Shown: positions 29,324 to 37,461 of the stretch, piece by piece | How the letters are laid out: each line of letters starts with the position of its first letter | Position numbering within the stretch: position 1 is the first letter of the stretch | Assembly (NCBI RefSeq): GCF_014655295.1 | Contig: NZ_BNBI01000024.1 | Location: 1 to 64,000 of the forward strand | Source of the DNA: Streptomyces fumanus | Lineage (GTDB): Bacteria > Actinomycetota > Actinomycetes > Streptomycetales > Streptomycetaceae | Reading direction: 5' to 3' | Length of the DNA stretch: 64,000 bases | The notes under the pieces: generated by a model | What the model saw: the letters and a program-made list of their open reading frames with translations, nothing else | Database searches by the model: none | What the model was told of the DNA's origin: nothing | Made by a program: the position numbers and the translations under genes

Positions 29324-30103
29324 CTACACGTCGAGGTCCACCACGACGGGGGCGTGGTCGGAGGCGCCCTTGCCCTTGCGCTCCTCGCGGTCCACGTAGG
29401 CGTCGGTGACGGCCTTGGCGAACGGCTCGTTGCCGTAGACCAGGTCGATGCGCATGCCGCGGTTCTTGGGGAAGCAGAGCTGGCGGTAGTCCCAGTACGT
29501 GTACGGGTGGTCGTACTTCAGGGGGCGCGGGACCACGTCGGTGAGGCCGGCCTCGCGCAGGCCGGCCAGGGCGGCGCGCTCGGCCGGGGTGACGTGGGTG
29601 GAGCCCTCGAAGGCGGCGCGGTCGTAGACGTCGTCGTCCGTCGGCGCGACGTTGTAATCGCCCAGCACCGCGAACGGGCGGCTGCCCGCGGCGTCGCCGG
29701 CGACGGCGGCGCGCAGGGCCTCGAACCACTGGAGCTTGTACGCGTAGTGGGGGTGGTCCACCTCGCGGCCGTTGGGCACGTACACCGACCAGACGCGGAC
29801 CGGCCCGCAGGTGGCGGAGACCGCGCGGGGCTCCTGGACGCCGTCGTAGCCGGGGTCGCCGGGCAGGCCCTTGACCACGTCGTCGAGGCCGACGCGGCTG
29901 AGCACCGCCACCCCGTTCCACCGGCCGGTGGCGTGCACGGCCGCCTCGTAGCCCTGGTCGCGCAGCGCGTCGAACGGGAACTGCTCCTCGGCGACCTTGG
30001 CCTCCTGGAGGCAGAGCACATCGGTGCCGCTGCTCTCCAGCCAGGCCAGCAGCCTCGGCAGACGGGCGGTGATCGAGTTCACGTTCCAGGTCGCGATACG
30101 CAT
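29324..30103 (-). CDS. xthA: Exodeoxyribonuclease III
   Basis: 259 residues from ATG 30103 (MRIATWNVNSITARLPRLLAWLESSGTDVLCLQEAK). Endonuclease/exonuclease/phosphatase fold with all motifs: WNVNS, LQEAK, YVPNG, LGDYNVAP, RIDLVYG, SDHAPV. AP endonuclease/3' exonuclease in base-excision repair. An in-frame start 11 codons earlier is less likely as it precedes the conserved beginning. Followed on the same strand by the SGNH 3' end in convergent orientation. Confidence 0.95.
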   Translation of the reverse strand: MRIATWNVNSITARLPRLLAWLESSGTDVLCLQEAKVAEEQFPFDALRDQGYEAAVHATGRWNGVAVLSRVGLDDVVKGLPGDPGYDGVQEPRAVSATCGPVRVWSVYVPNGREVDHPHYAYKLQWFEALRAAVAGDAAGSRPFAVLGDYNVAPTDDDVYDRAAFEGSTHVTPAERAALAGLREAGLTDVVPRPLKYDHPYTYWDYRQLCFPKNRGMRIDLVYGNEPFAKAVTDAYVDREERKGKGASDHAPVVVDLDV

Positions 30104-30140
30104 GTCCCACAACCTACCCGCCGCCACCGACAACACCGTC

Positions 30141-30779
30141 TCAGACCTGTGCGGTCTCCCCCGGCGCCAGCCGCAGGTGCTCCGCGCCGCCGCCGAGCGC
30201 GCCGATCTGCCGGTCGTAGATGGGCCGGGCGAGGTCGGTGAGCAGGGCGTCGTGGATGTCGTACGCCCGCCGCGGCCGGACCTCGCGGACGTACTCGATG
30301 ACCTCGGAGATCTTGTTCCAGGGGGCCATCACGGGCAGCATCAGCGTCTCGACCGGGGTGCCGGGGACGGTGAGGGCGTCGCCGGGGTGGAAGACCTTGC
30401 CGCCGTCGATCAGATAGCCGACGTTGGTGATCCGCGGGATGTCCGGGTGGATCACGGCGTGCAGCTCACCGTGGACCTGGACGTCGAAGCCGGCGGCGGT
30501 GAAGGCGTCGCCGTGGCCGACGGTGTGCACCCGGCCCGGGAACGCGGCCGAGAGCTGCTCGGCGACCGCGCGCAGCGTCCAGATCTCGGTGGCCGGGTCG
30601 GCCTCCAGCGCGGCGCGCAGCCGGGACTCGTCGAAGTGGTCGGGGTGCTCGTGGGTGACGAGGATCGCGTCCGCGCCGAGCGCGGCGTCCGCCTCGCTGA
30701 AGCCCCCGGGGTCGAGGACGAGGGTCCGTCCGTCCTTCTCCAGGCGGACGCAGGCATGGGACATCTTCGTGAGCTTCAT
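30141..30779 (-). CDS. MBL-fold metal-dependent hydrolase
   Basis: 212 residues from ATG 30779 (MKLTKMSHACVRLE). Metallo-beta-lactamase fold of the UlaG-like/RNase Z-related type: TLVLDPGGF, THEHPDHFD (metal site), VHGELHAVIHPDIPRITNVGYLIDGGKVFHPGD. Cytoplasmic; substrate unknown. Probably co-transcribed with the exonuclease gene (37 bp apart) and the enol-lactonase-like gene upstream. Confidence 0.88.
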   Translation of the reverse strand: MKLTKMSHACVRLEKDGRTLVLDPGGFSEADAALGADAILVTHEHPDHFDESRLRAALEADPATEIWTLRAVAEQLSAAFPGRVHTVGHGDAFTAAGFDVQVHGELHAVIHPDIPRITNVGYLIDGGKVFHPGDALTVPGTPVETLMLPVMAPWNKISEVIEYVREVRPRRAYDIHDALLTDLARPIYDRQIGALGGGAEHLRLAPGETAQV

Positions 30780-30810
30780 GCCTCCATCCTGACCCCGGGG
30801 CCCGCACGGG

Positions 30811-32106
30811 TCACTCGGAGGGGGTGGTCTCCTCCAGCACGACCTGCTGGGCGACGCGGAACGCACGGCTCGCGGCCGGTACCCCGCAGTAGACGGCGGC
30901 CTGGAGGAGCACCTCCTTGATCTCGTCCGGGGTGAGCCCGTTGCGCAGCGCCGCCCGCACGTGCGGGGCCAGTTCCTCCAGGTGACCGCCCGCGATCAGC
31001 GCGGTCAGGGTGACGCAGCTCCGGGTGCGGCGGTCCAGGCCGGGCCGGTCCCAGACCTCGCCCCAGGCGTACCGGGTGAGCAGTTCCTGGAAGTCGCCGG
31101 CGAAGTCGCCGGCCTCGGCCAGCACCCGGTCGACGTGCGCGTCGCCGAGCACCTCGCGGCGGACCCGCATGCCGGTCTCGTACCGGTCGGGCCGGCCCTG
31201 GGTGTGCGGCGGGGCCACGGGCGGGGCGATCTCGGCGACCGGCGCGGACTGCGGCGGTACGACGGCCGGGGCCGGCTTGGGCGGCACGGGCGGCATGACG
31301 GTCTGGCCGGTGGCGTCGGCGGCGGGCTGCCAGGCGGTGCCGAAGTGCCGGACCAGGAGGTCGGTGACGGCGGCGGGCTGCTCGACCGGCACCAGGTGGG
31401 AGGCGCCGGGGACGACGGCGAGCCGGGAGTCGGGGATGCCGGCCACCAGGGTACGGGCCTCGGCGGGGCCGGTGACCCGGTCCTCGGAGCCGACCAGAAC
31501 GAGGGTGGGCACGCCGACCCGGCCCAGTTCGTGCCGTACGTCGAAGGAGGCGAGCGCCTCGCAGGCGGCGATGTAGCAGCCGGGGTCGGTGGTGCGGACC
31601 ATCTGCACCGCCCACTCGGTGATCGCGGGCTGCGCGGCGGCGAACCCGCCGGTGAACCACCGATCGGGCGAGCTGCGCGCGATGGGGTCCAGCCCGTTGG
31701 TCCGCACGATCACTCCGCGCTGCCGGAACTCGTCGGCGGTCCCGAACCGCGGCGAGGCGGCGATCAGCGCGAGGGAGGCGAGCCGCTCGGGATGCCGCAG
31801 CGCCAGCTCCACTCCGACCGCGCCGCCGAGCGCGCAGCCCGCGTACCCGAAGCGGTGCACGCCGAGACCGTCCAGCGTGGCCAGCAGCCGCGTCGTGAGG
31901 TCGCCGACGGAACCGGCCGGGCGGGCGGGCGCGCCGCCGTGCCCCGGCAGATCGAACCGGAAGACCCGCCACTGCTGCGCCAGCTCGGGCACCTGGCGGT
32001 CCCACATGTGCCATGTGGTACCCAGTGAGGGACCGAGGATCAGGACCGGGGCGTCTTCTGGCCCGTCAAAGCGGTATTGCAGGGTGTTCGACGGTGTCTC
32101 ACTCAC
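30811..32106 (-). CDS. PcaD-PcaC-type fusion (enol-lactonase-like plus carboxymuconolactone decarboxylase domain)
   Basis: 431 residues from GTG 32106. Residues 1-265 are an alpha/beta hydrolase like 3-oxoadipate enol-lactonase (FDLPGHGGAPARPAG, VGSEDRVTGPAEA, GASHLVPVEQP); a Pro-rich linker (about 275-320) leads to a carboxymuconolactone decarboxylase domain (YETGMRVRREVLGDAHVDRVLAEAG... LEELAPHVRAALRNGLTPDEIKEVLLQAAVYCG). This is the PcaL order of the protocatechuate pathway. Odd: the nucleophile elbow reads GYAGCALGG, with Ala92 where Ser is expected, while the acid and His seem kept. No other pca gene is nearby, so its role in beta-ketoadipate metabolism is uncertain. Confidence 0.85.
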   Translation of the reverse strand: MSETPSNTLQYRFDGPEDAPVLILGPSLGTTWHMWDRQVPELAQQWRVFRFDLPGHGGAPARPAGSVGDLTTRLLATLDGLGVHRFGYAGCALGGAVGVELALRHPERLASLALIAASPRFGTADEFRQRGVIVRTNGLDPIARSSPDRWFTGGFAAAQPAITEWAVQMVRTTDPGCYIAACEALASFDVRHELGRVGVPTLVLVGSEDRVTGPAEARTLVAGIPDSRLAVVPGASHLVPVEQPAAVTDLLVRHFGTAWQPAADATGQTVMPPVPPKPAPAVVPPQSAPVAEIAPPVAPPHTQGRPDRYETGMRVRREVLGDAHVDRVLAEAGDFAGDFQELLTRYAWGEVWDRPGLDRRTRSCVTLTALIAGGHLEELAPHVRAALRNGLTPDEIKEVLLQAAVYCGVPAASRAFRVAQQVVLEETTPSE

Positions 32107-32286
32107 GCCTGGCACCCTCTCACGTCTGACGGACGCCCCTGTAACGCGGGGTACGGGGAGCCTGTCCGACCAGGTTGAAGACCTCGCGGGCGGCATACCT
32201 CTCAGCCGGGTGAAGACGTCAGCACGCGCACCGGCACCTTCGCGATGGAGCTGACCTCGCTCTGGCGCGTTGACCGCCGAAGGTGG

Positions 32287-32781
32287 TCAATTGCGGCGGA
32301 GGATGGCTGCGTTGAGGGCGGTGGCGAAGGCGCACCACGCGGTGTACGGGAGGAGGGCTCGGGCCGCCGTGGGGTCGACGCGGGCGGTGCGGCGGAGGAG
32401 TGAGGCGTTGCTGAGGTCGAGCGCCAGCGTGCCCGCCAGTCCCGCGCGAGTGTTGTGGCAGCGGTAGAACAGCCAGGTCCAGCCCGCGTTCAAGGCGAGG
32501 TTCACCCCGAAGCCGGCGGCGACGCGAACGCGTTCGGGGCCGCGTGTCCGGCCGAGCGCGTGGCCGCCGGCGAAGGCGACGGTGGCGTACAACGGGGTCC
32601 ACACCGCGCCGAAGGCCCACGGCGGCGGCTGCCAGGAGGGTTTGCGCAGGGACCGGTACCAGGCGCTGTCCGGGTCGACCGCCGCCGCACCGGCCGCCGC
32701 GGCGACGGTCACGGCGGCCGCGGCGGCGCCGTACCGCCGCCACCGTCCGCCGCGAGCCTCGTCCTCTTCGCTGAAGGTCAT
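32287..32781 (-). CDS. TspO/MBR-family membrane protein
   Basis: 164 residues from ATG 32781. Five predicted membrane helices and the family Trp/Pro signature (RKPSWQPPPWAFGAVWTPLYATVAFAGG; NAGWTWLFYRCHNTRAGL). TspO proteins bind tetrapyrroles and modulate stress responses in the membrane. It starts 46 bp downstream of the HU-like stop on the same strand, so possibly co-transcribed. Confidence 0.88.
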   Translation of the reverse strand: MTFSEEDEARGGRWRRYGAAAAAVTVAAAAGAAAVDPDSAWYRSLRKPSWQPPPWAFGAVWTPLYATVAFAGGHALGRTRGPERVRVAAGFGVNLALNAGWTWLFYRCHNTRAGLAGTLALDLSNASLLRRTARVDPTAARALLPYTAWCAFATALNAAILRRN

Positions 32782-32827
32782 GTCCGTGTGCCTTCCCCGC
32801 CGCGGCCCGTCTACGGCCACCGGCCGC

Positions 32828-33085
32828 TCACCGCACCTCGCCCTTGACGTACTCGTTGAGTGCCTGGCCGGGACGCAGGCGGGGCTGGGCGCCCTCGACG
32901 TGGAAGTCACCGAAGCCGAGGACGGTGACGATCTCGCCGCGTCTGAGGCCGTCCGCGATGGCCCCGGGCACGGTGACCGTGCCGAACAGCGCGTCCACCA
33001 CCCGTTCGACCTCCGCCGGGCTCAGCTCCTCCCCCGTCTCCGCGGTCTTGCGGACGGTCGCCTCGATCAGCGCGTTTTTGTCCAT
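32828..33085 (-). CDS. HU-like DNA-binding protein lacking the beta-arm
   Basis: 85 residues from ATG 33085. The helical dimerisation half (MDKNALIEATVRKTAETGEELSPAEVERVVDALFG) and the strand GEIVTVLGFGDFHVEG are HU-like, and the C-terminal helix LRPGQALNEYVKGEV also fits. Between them the DNA-grasping beta-arm (normally about 20 residues with the RNPQTGE tip) is absent. The frame is open upstream through a decayed gene, but the HU start is clear. Possibly a nucleoid or regulatory HU variant; DNA binding by the usual arm mechanism is not possible. Confidence 0.8.
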   Translation of the reverse strand: MDKNALIEATVRKTAETGEELSPAEVERVVDALFGTVTVPGAIADGLRRGEIVTVLGFGDFHVEGAQPRLRPGQALNEYVKGEVR

Positions 33086-33126
33086 GACGCTCCTTTTGAA
33101 TGCGGTACGGGTGTTGGTGAGGGACG

Positions 33127-33726
33127 TCAGTCCGTCAGGCGCCGGTCGGTGACGACCGGCAGCTCCGGCGTCATCGAGCGGGCCCGCTGCCACATGCCGG
33201 CCGCCTGCACGGCGGGGCGCTGCTGCTCGCCGTGCAGGGCGTTGAGGACGCCCGGGCAGCCGGTGAGGGCGGGCACCACCCACTGGGCGGCCAGCGAGGT
33301 GGCGCTGCGCCGTGCCGCTGTCGATGGGGTCCTCGGCCGCCTTCTCGGCGTCCCGGGGATCGGTGGAGGCGGTGAGCGTGATCTTCTTGCCGAGGGCCCC
33401 GGTGTAGGCGGTGGCGGCCAGGGCGGCGCCGGTGACGACGGTCTTGGCGACGGTGGCGGCGGCCACGCCCCGCTGGGCGGCGACGCGGGGCGCGTTCGCG
33501 GCGAGCAGCCCGCCGCTGCCGCACAGGTGCGCATCGATCGCGGCGCCGCTCACGGGCGTCCACGTCGCCCGGCCGGTACTGGCGACGCGGACGCCGGCGG
33601 CCCACATGCCGCCCTCGGCCCGCGCGGCGCCGTTGAGCCCGACGGCGCCCATGAGGGACCCGCCGAGCCAGGCGGCCAGCGCCCGTGGTCGTGCAGGCTG
33701 CGCATCAGGGTCGTACGTTGGGCCAT
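33127..33726 (-). pseudogene. Frameshifted Streptomyces membrane/alanine-rich protein gene
   Basis: Three frames carry consecutive parts of one protein: MAQRTTLMRSLHDHG from 33726; then LAAWLGGSLMGAVGLNGAARAEG ... GAALAATAYTGALGKKI; then ATSLAAQWVVPALTGCPGVLNALHGEQQRP to the stop at 33127. Intact relatives I know from Streptomyces read through these joins. Two frame changes are needed, near 33675 and near 33310. Either a decayed gene or two sequencing errors in GC-rich DNA. Function of the family unknown. Confidence 0.75.
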
Positions 33727-33841
33727 AGGGGTTCCTCGGAAGGCGGCTCGGGAGCACGACGGACCGCCCGTCGCCTTGCCCACCGTCCCTCACCCACTTC
33801 GGGGCCGCCATTCCATCTGGTACGAACGGGCCCGGTCCGGG

Positions 33842-33915
33842 TCAGCCCCCGGAGCGCAGGCCGGGGACGATGGCGTCGACGATCAGTTGGACCGCCCCGC
33901 GGCGGAACGCGTCCC
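33842..33915 (-). pseudogene. Possible 3' remnant of a TetR-family gene
   Basis: Reading NGDAFRRGAVQLIVDAIVPGLRSGG then stop, which resembles the last helix of TetR-type repressors. It overlaps no complete gene and lies immediately after the extended MFS tail. Short, so tentative. Confidence 0.3.
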
Positions 33916-33917
33916 CG

Positions 33918-35270
33918 TTATGTCTCCCGCGGTCCTGCAAGAGGACCGCCGGCCTCCGGGCCCGGCGTTGTCCCCCGGTCGAACCGATGACCTGGGGGTG
34001 GTGTCACCGGGCCCGTGAGGCGCCGTTGGAGACGCTGATGAGAGGTCCGACTACCGTCTGGCCTGGCCCGTGTCTCCTCCCCCAACGCGTCACTGTGCTC
34101 CAACCTCCGCGCGGGAGGCCGGAAGGCCAGGGTCACCAGCGCCACGGCCGCCGTCACGAGGAACGCGGTCCGCACGCTGTAGTGGTCCGCCACCGCTCCA
34201 AGGGTGGCGGGCCCCGTCAAGGTCCCGATGCCGAGTGCCAGGACGGTCGCGCTGAAACCGGTCGACGGCTGTTCTGGGAAGACCCGGTAGCTCCACAGCG
34301 CGAGCAGCGAGGACGTGGCCATGAAGGTCGGCCCGTACAGGACGGCCGAAGCGAGGACCGCGGGGAGAGCGCCGGGAGCCAGCCCCAGCAGCGCGATCGC
34401 GGCCGCCAGCGCGATGAACAGCACCGCTTGGCCGAGTCGCAGCCCCAGCCGTACGAAGAAGGCGCCGGCGAAGACGCTGCTGATCCCGGCCAGCCCCATG
34501 ATCGTCCAGAACAGCGGCGCCATCGGGGAGTCGTCTCCCGCCGCGTCCGATACGGCCTCCAGGGCGAAGGCCCAGTAGAAGGCCCCGATGAGACCGTAGA
34601 CGAACGCGGTGAGATACAGCGTCGCGGACGCCGGGCGCAGGAACCAGCGCACGGTGACGGTCTTCCCGTCGCCGTTCCCCTTGCCTTCATGGCGTCCGGC
34701 GGGCAGGACCCGTGCCGCGTACCAGGCCATCGCCAGCGCGACGAGCGCGAACCCGAACCAGGCGTACCGCCAGTCGGCTCCCCGGGTGACCAGGGCGAGC
34801 GGCCCGGCCAGGGTGACACCGAAGGCGGTACCGCTGGGGATGAGAGCCATGACCCGTTCGCGGGTGCGGTCCGGCAGCAGGCGGTCGGCGGTGTCGGAGA
34901 ACGGCGCCCAGGAGAAACCCGAGGCCATTCCCGCCACCACGAGCCCCACGACGAGGACCCACGTGGTCTGGGCCACCGCCACGGTCACCATGCCGACCCC
35001 CGCCGACACTCCTGCCGCGACCACCATCGGGCGGGGACCCAGACGCGAGACGAGTGCCCCGACCAGCAGCAGCGCCACCACGTACCCGACGTACGACACG
35101 CTGTTGATCAGACCGAGGACCGACGTCGAAAGTCCGAACCGGTCACGCAGGTCAGGGAGGAAAAGCCCGTAGCCGTACCGGGCGAAACCGTACGCCACGG
35201 CCTGGGCCGCCACACCCACCCCGCCGACCTGCCAGGCTAAACGCGATGCAGAGGGTTCACGCCCGCTCAC
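33918..35270 (-). CDS. MFS transporter (12-TM)
   Basis: 450 residues from GTG 35270 after GAGGAG. Twelve helices; MFS signature FGLSTSVLGLINSVSYVGYVVALLLVGALVSRLGPRPMV between helices 2 and 3. No close substrate assignment; the pattern recalls CynX/YbfB-like carriers. Codon 11 is TTA (plus strand 35238-35240), so translation should need bldA tRNA. The last 55 residues (after FRPPARRLEHSD) are polar and not MFS-like and may be read-through into flanking decayed DNA after loss of the original stop. Confidence 0.82.
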   Translation of the reverse strand: MSGREPSASRLAWQVGGVGVAAQAVAYGFARYGYGLFLPDLRDRFGLSTSVLGLINSVSYVGYVVALLLVGALVSRLGPRPMVVAAGVSAGVGMVTVAVAQTTWVLVVGLVVAGMASGFSWAPFSDTADRLLPDRTRERVMALIPSGTAFGVTLAGPLALVTRGADWRYAWFGFALVALAMAWYAARVLPAGRHEGKGNGDGKTVTVRWFLRPASATLYLTAFVYGLIGAFYWAFALEAVSDAAGDDSPMAPLFWTIMGLAGISSVFAGAFFVRLGLRLGQAVLFIALAAAIALLGLAPGALPAVLASAVLYGPTFMATSSLLALWSYRVFPEQPSTGFSATVLALGIGTLTGPATLGAVADHYSVRTAFLVTAAVALVTLAFRPPARRLEHSDALGEETRARPDGSRTSHQRLQRRLTGPVTPPPGHRFDRGTTPGPEAGGPLAGPRET

Positions 35271-35389
35271 GTGGTCACTCCTCGAGTTCGGGGCGATCCG
35301 GAACGCCCCGGTTATCCAGTTGCAGCCCTCATACACCGGGGAGAGGCCAGCCGTGTACCACGGTGCGGCGATGGCACATGGCCGCCTTG

Positions 35390-35779
35390 TCAGCGCGGCC
35401 GACGGAGGAAGTCCAAGAGTGTGGCGGTCAGTTCGGCCGGTGCGTCCTCCTGGACCAGGTGACCGGCACCGGCGATCAACTCCAGTCGCGCGCCGGGGAT
35501 CCGGGTGGCCAGTTCCCGTCCCCGCGCCACGGGGATCCAGGTGTCCTCCTCGCCCCAGCAGACCAGCACGGGGATGTCGAGCTTGCCGTACTGGTACTGG
35601 ACCTCGTCGGTGTGGCGCTGGTCGGCCTGGTCCATCTGACGGTAGAAGGCTGCCTGACCGGGCTCGTCCAGCCAGGGCTGGACGAGCCGTTCCAGGACGG
35701 CGGGACGAAGGCCGACGCTGCTGGCACAAGGTTTCCGCGTTCGGCCCAGCCAACGGACGGGCTGCGCGACGTTCTGGCG
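35390..35779 (-). pseudogene. C-terminal remnant of an alpha/beta hydrolase
   Basis: About 130 codons after an in-frame stop: VAQPVRWLGR... then GLRPAVLERLVQPWLDEPGQAAFYRQMDQADQRHTDEVQYQYGKLDIPVLVCWGEEDTWIPVARG and AGAGHLVQEDAPAEL. This is the cap end and the acid/His half of a hydrolase; the nucleophile half is missing. The remaining frame ends cleanly at 35390. The upstream break abuts the nickel-importer promoter. Confidence 0.75.
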
Positions 35780-35823
35780 TCACCGGCGCCCCTCCACAAG
35801 CGGACCGGCTTCGAGGCGACTTA

Positions 35824-35840
35824 TTGCAAGTAAGATGCAA
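35824..35840. promoter_or_regulatory. Nur-box-like site upstream of the nickel-type importer operon
   Basis: TTGCAA, 5 nt, ATGCAA. This matches the S. coelicolor nickel-uptake regulator box as I recall it (tTGCaa-n5-ttGCAA) with one mismatch. It sits 35 bp before the first gene, as expected for nickel-dependent repression. Confidence 0.6.
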
Positions 35841-35874
35841 CAACGCTTGATGAGCAAGAGGAGGGTGAGGTCCG

Positions 35875-37461
35875 ATGATGGCCCGACGGATACAGGTAGC
35901 CGCTGCCGCAGCGGCGCTGCTCACGGGGGTCACCGCCTGTTCGGCTCCCCACGGGGGCACGGACGATGCCGGGGCAGCCGATTCCCTTGTCATCGGGGTG
36001 GCCTCCGAGCCGGACACCCTCAGCCCCCTCCTCGGCTACGGCAAGGACGGCAACTCGAAGATCTTCGACGGCCTCCTCGCCCGCGACACCCACCTGAAGC
36101 TGAGACCGGCCCTGGCGAAGGCGCTGCCCAAGGTCACCGACAGCGGGCTCACGTACACCTACACCCTCCGCGACGGCGTGAAGTTCAGCGACGGCGAGCC
36201 GCTGACCTCCGCCGACGTGGTCTTCACGTACGACACGATCCTCGACGCCAAGACCAACAACGCCAGCCGCACCGAGCTGGACGCCGTCAAGGACGTGCGG
36301 GCGGACGGCGATGACAAGGTCGTCTTCACCCTCAAGTACCCGTATGCGCCCTTCGCCGGCCGTACGGTGCTGCCGATCGTGCCCGAGCACATAGCCAAGG
36401 GGCAGGATCCCAACACCGGCGCCTTCAACACCGAGCCGGTCGGCACCGGGCCGTACGTCCTGTCCGGCTGGAGCAAGGGCGAGAAGCTCACCCTCAAGGC
36501 CAACCCCCATTACTGGGGCGGCGCGCCCAAGGTGAAGAAGGTGACCATGGCGATCGTCAAGGACGACGACGTGCGCGCCACCCGGCTTCGCTCCGGCGAC
36601 CTCGACGGCGCGGTGCTCCCGCCCAACCTCGCCGCGACCTTCAAGAACGACGGGGCCAGGAAGACCTACGAGGCGAAGACCTACGACTTCCGCGCCGTCG
36701 CCCTCCCCACCGCGAACAAGGTCACCGGGGATCGCGCCATCCGCCAGGCCCTGGACGCCGCCGTGGACCGCCGGACCATGGTCGACGAGATCCTGGACGG
36801 CGCCGGCCGTCCCGCGTACGGTCCTCTGCCCGTCGACGACCCCTGGTTCGCCCAGGGCATCGAACGCGAGCAGGACCTCGCCAAGGCCCGGCACATCCTC
36901 GACCGGGCGGGCTGGAAATCCGGCGAGGACGGCATCCGCGCCAAGGACGGGCAGCGGGCCTCCTTCACCCTCCTCTACCCCTCCGGCGACAAAGTCCGCC
37001 AGGACCACGCCCTCGCCTACGCCTCCGACGCGAAGAAGACCGGCATCGAGGTGAAGGCACAGAGCGCCACCTGGGAGGTCATCGAGCCGCGGATGAAGGA
37101 CACCGCCGTGCTCGCGGGCTTCGGCAACAACGGCGACCCCGACTACGGCCTCTACACCCTGCTGCACTCCTCCCTCGCCGGTGACGGCTTCAACAACATG
37201 GCCCGCTACGACAGCCCGGTTGTGGACAAGGCACTCGACACCGGCCGCCGCAGCTCGGACGCGGCGATCCGGAAGGCCGCCTACGACAGCCTCCAGCGCG
37301 AACTGGTGAAGGACCCCGGCTACACCTTCCTCACCCACATCGACCACGTCTACGTCCTCGCCGACCACTGGGACGGACTGACCACGCAGGTCGAGCCGCA
37401 CGAGCACGGCTTCGCCAGCGGCCCGTGGTGGAACCTCGCGGCCTGGGAGCCGAAGAAGTGA
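35875..37461 (+). CDS. nikA: Nickel/peptide ABC importer, substrate-binding lipoprotein
   Basis: 528 residues. Lipoprotein signal with lipobox VTAC (LLTGVTACS), then an SBP_bac_5 fold: SEPDTLSPLLGYGKDGNSKIFDGLLARD, LRDGVKFSDGEPLTSADVVFTYDTI, GTGPYVLSGWSKGEKLTLKANPHYWGG. Captures substrate at the outer face of the membrane. First of five overlapping genes; the Nur-like box upstream argues for nickel (or nickel-chelate) rather than oligopeptides. Its stop overlaps the permease start (GTGA). Confidence 0.88.
   Translation: MMARRIQVAAAAAALLTGVTACSAPHGGTDDAGAADSLVIGVASEPDTLSPLLGYGKDGNSKIFDGLLARDTHLKLRPALAKALPKVTDSGLTYTYTLRDGVKFSDGEPLTSADVVFTYDTILDAKTNNASRTELDAVKDVRADGDDKVVFTLKYPYAPFAGRTVLPIVPEHIAKGQDPNTGAFNTEPVGTGPYVLSGWSKGEKLTLKANPHYWGGAPKVKKVTMAIVKDDDVRATRLRSGDLDGAVLPPNLAATFKNDGARKTYEAKTYDFRAVALPTANKVTGDRAIRQALDAAVDRRTMVDEILDGAGRPAYGPLPVDDPWFAQGIEREQDLAKARHILDRAGWKSGEDGIRAKDGQRASFTLLYPSGDKVRQDHALAYASDAKKTGIEVKAQSATWEVIEPRMKDTAVLAGFGNNGDPDYGLYTLLHSSLAGDGFNNMARYDSPVVDKALDTGRRSSDAAIRKAAYDSLQRELVKDPGYTFLTHIDHVYVLADHWDGLTTQVEPHEHGFASGPWWNLAAWEPKK

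Noticed and set aside
33870..35240. A 456-codon plus-strand frame opposite the MFS gene
   Set aside because: The minus strand shows an unmistakable 12-helix transporter; the plus-strand product is hydrophilic low-complexity sequence.
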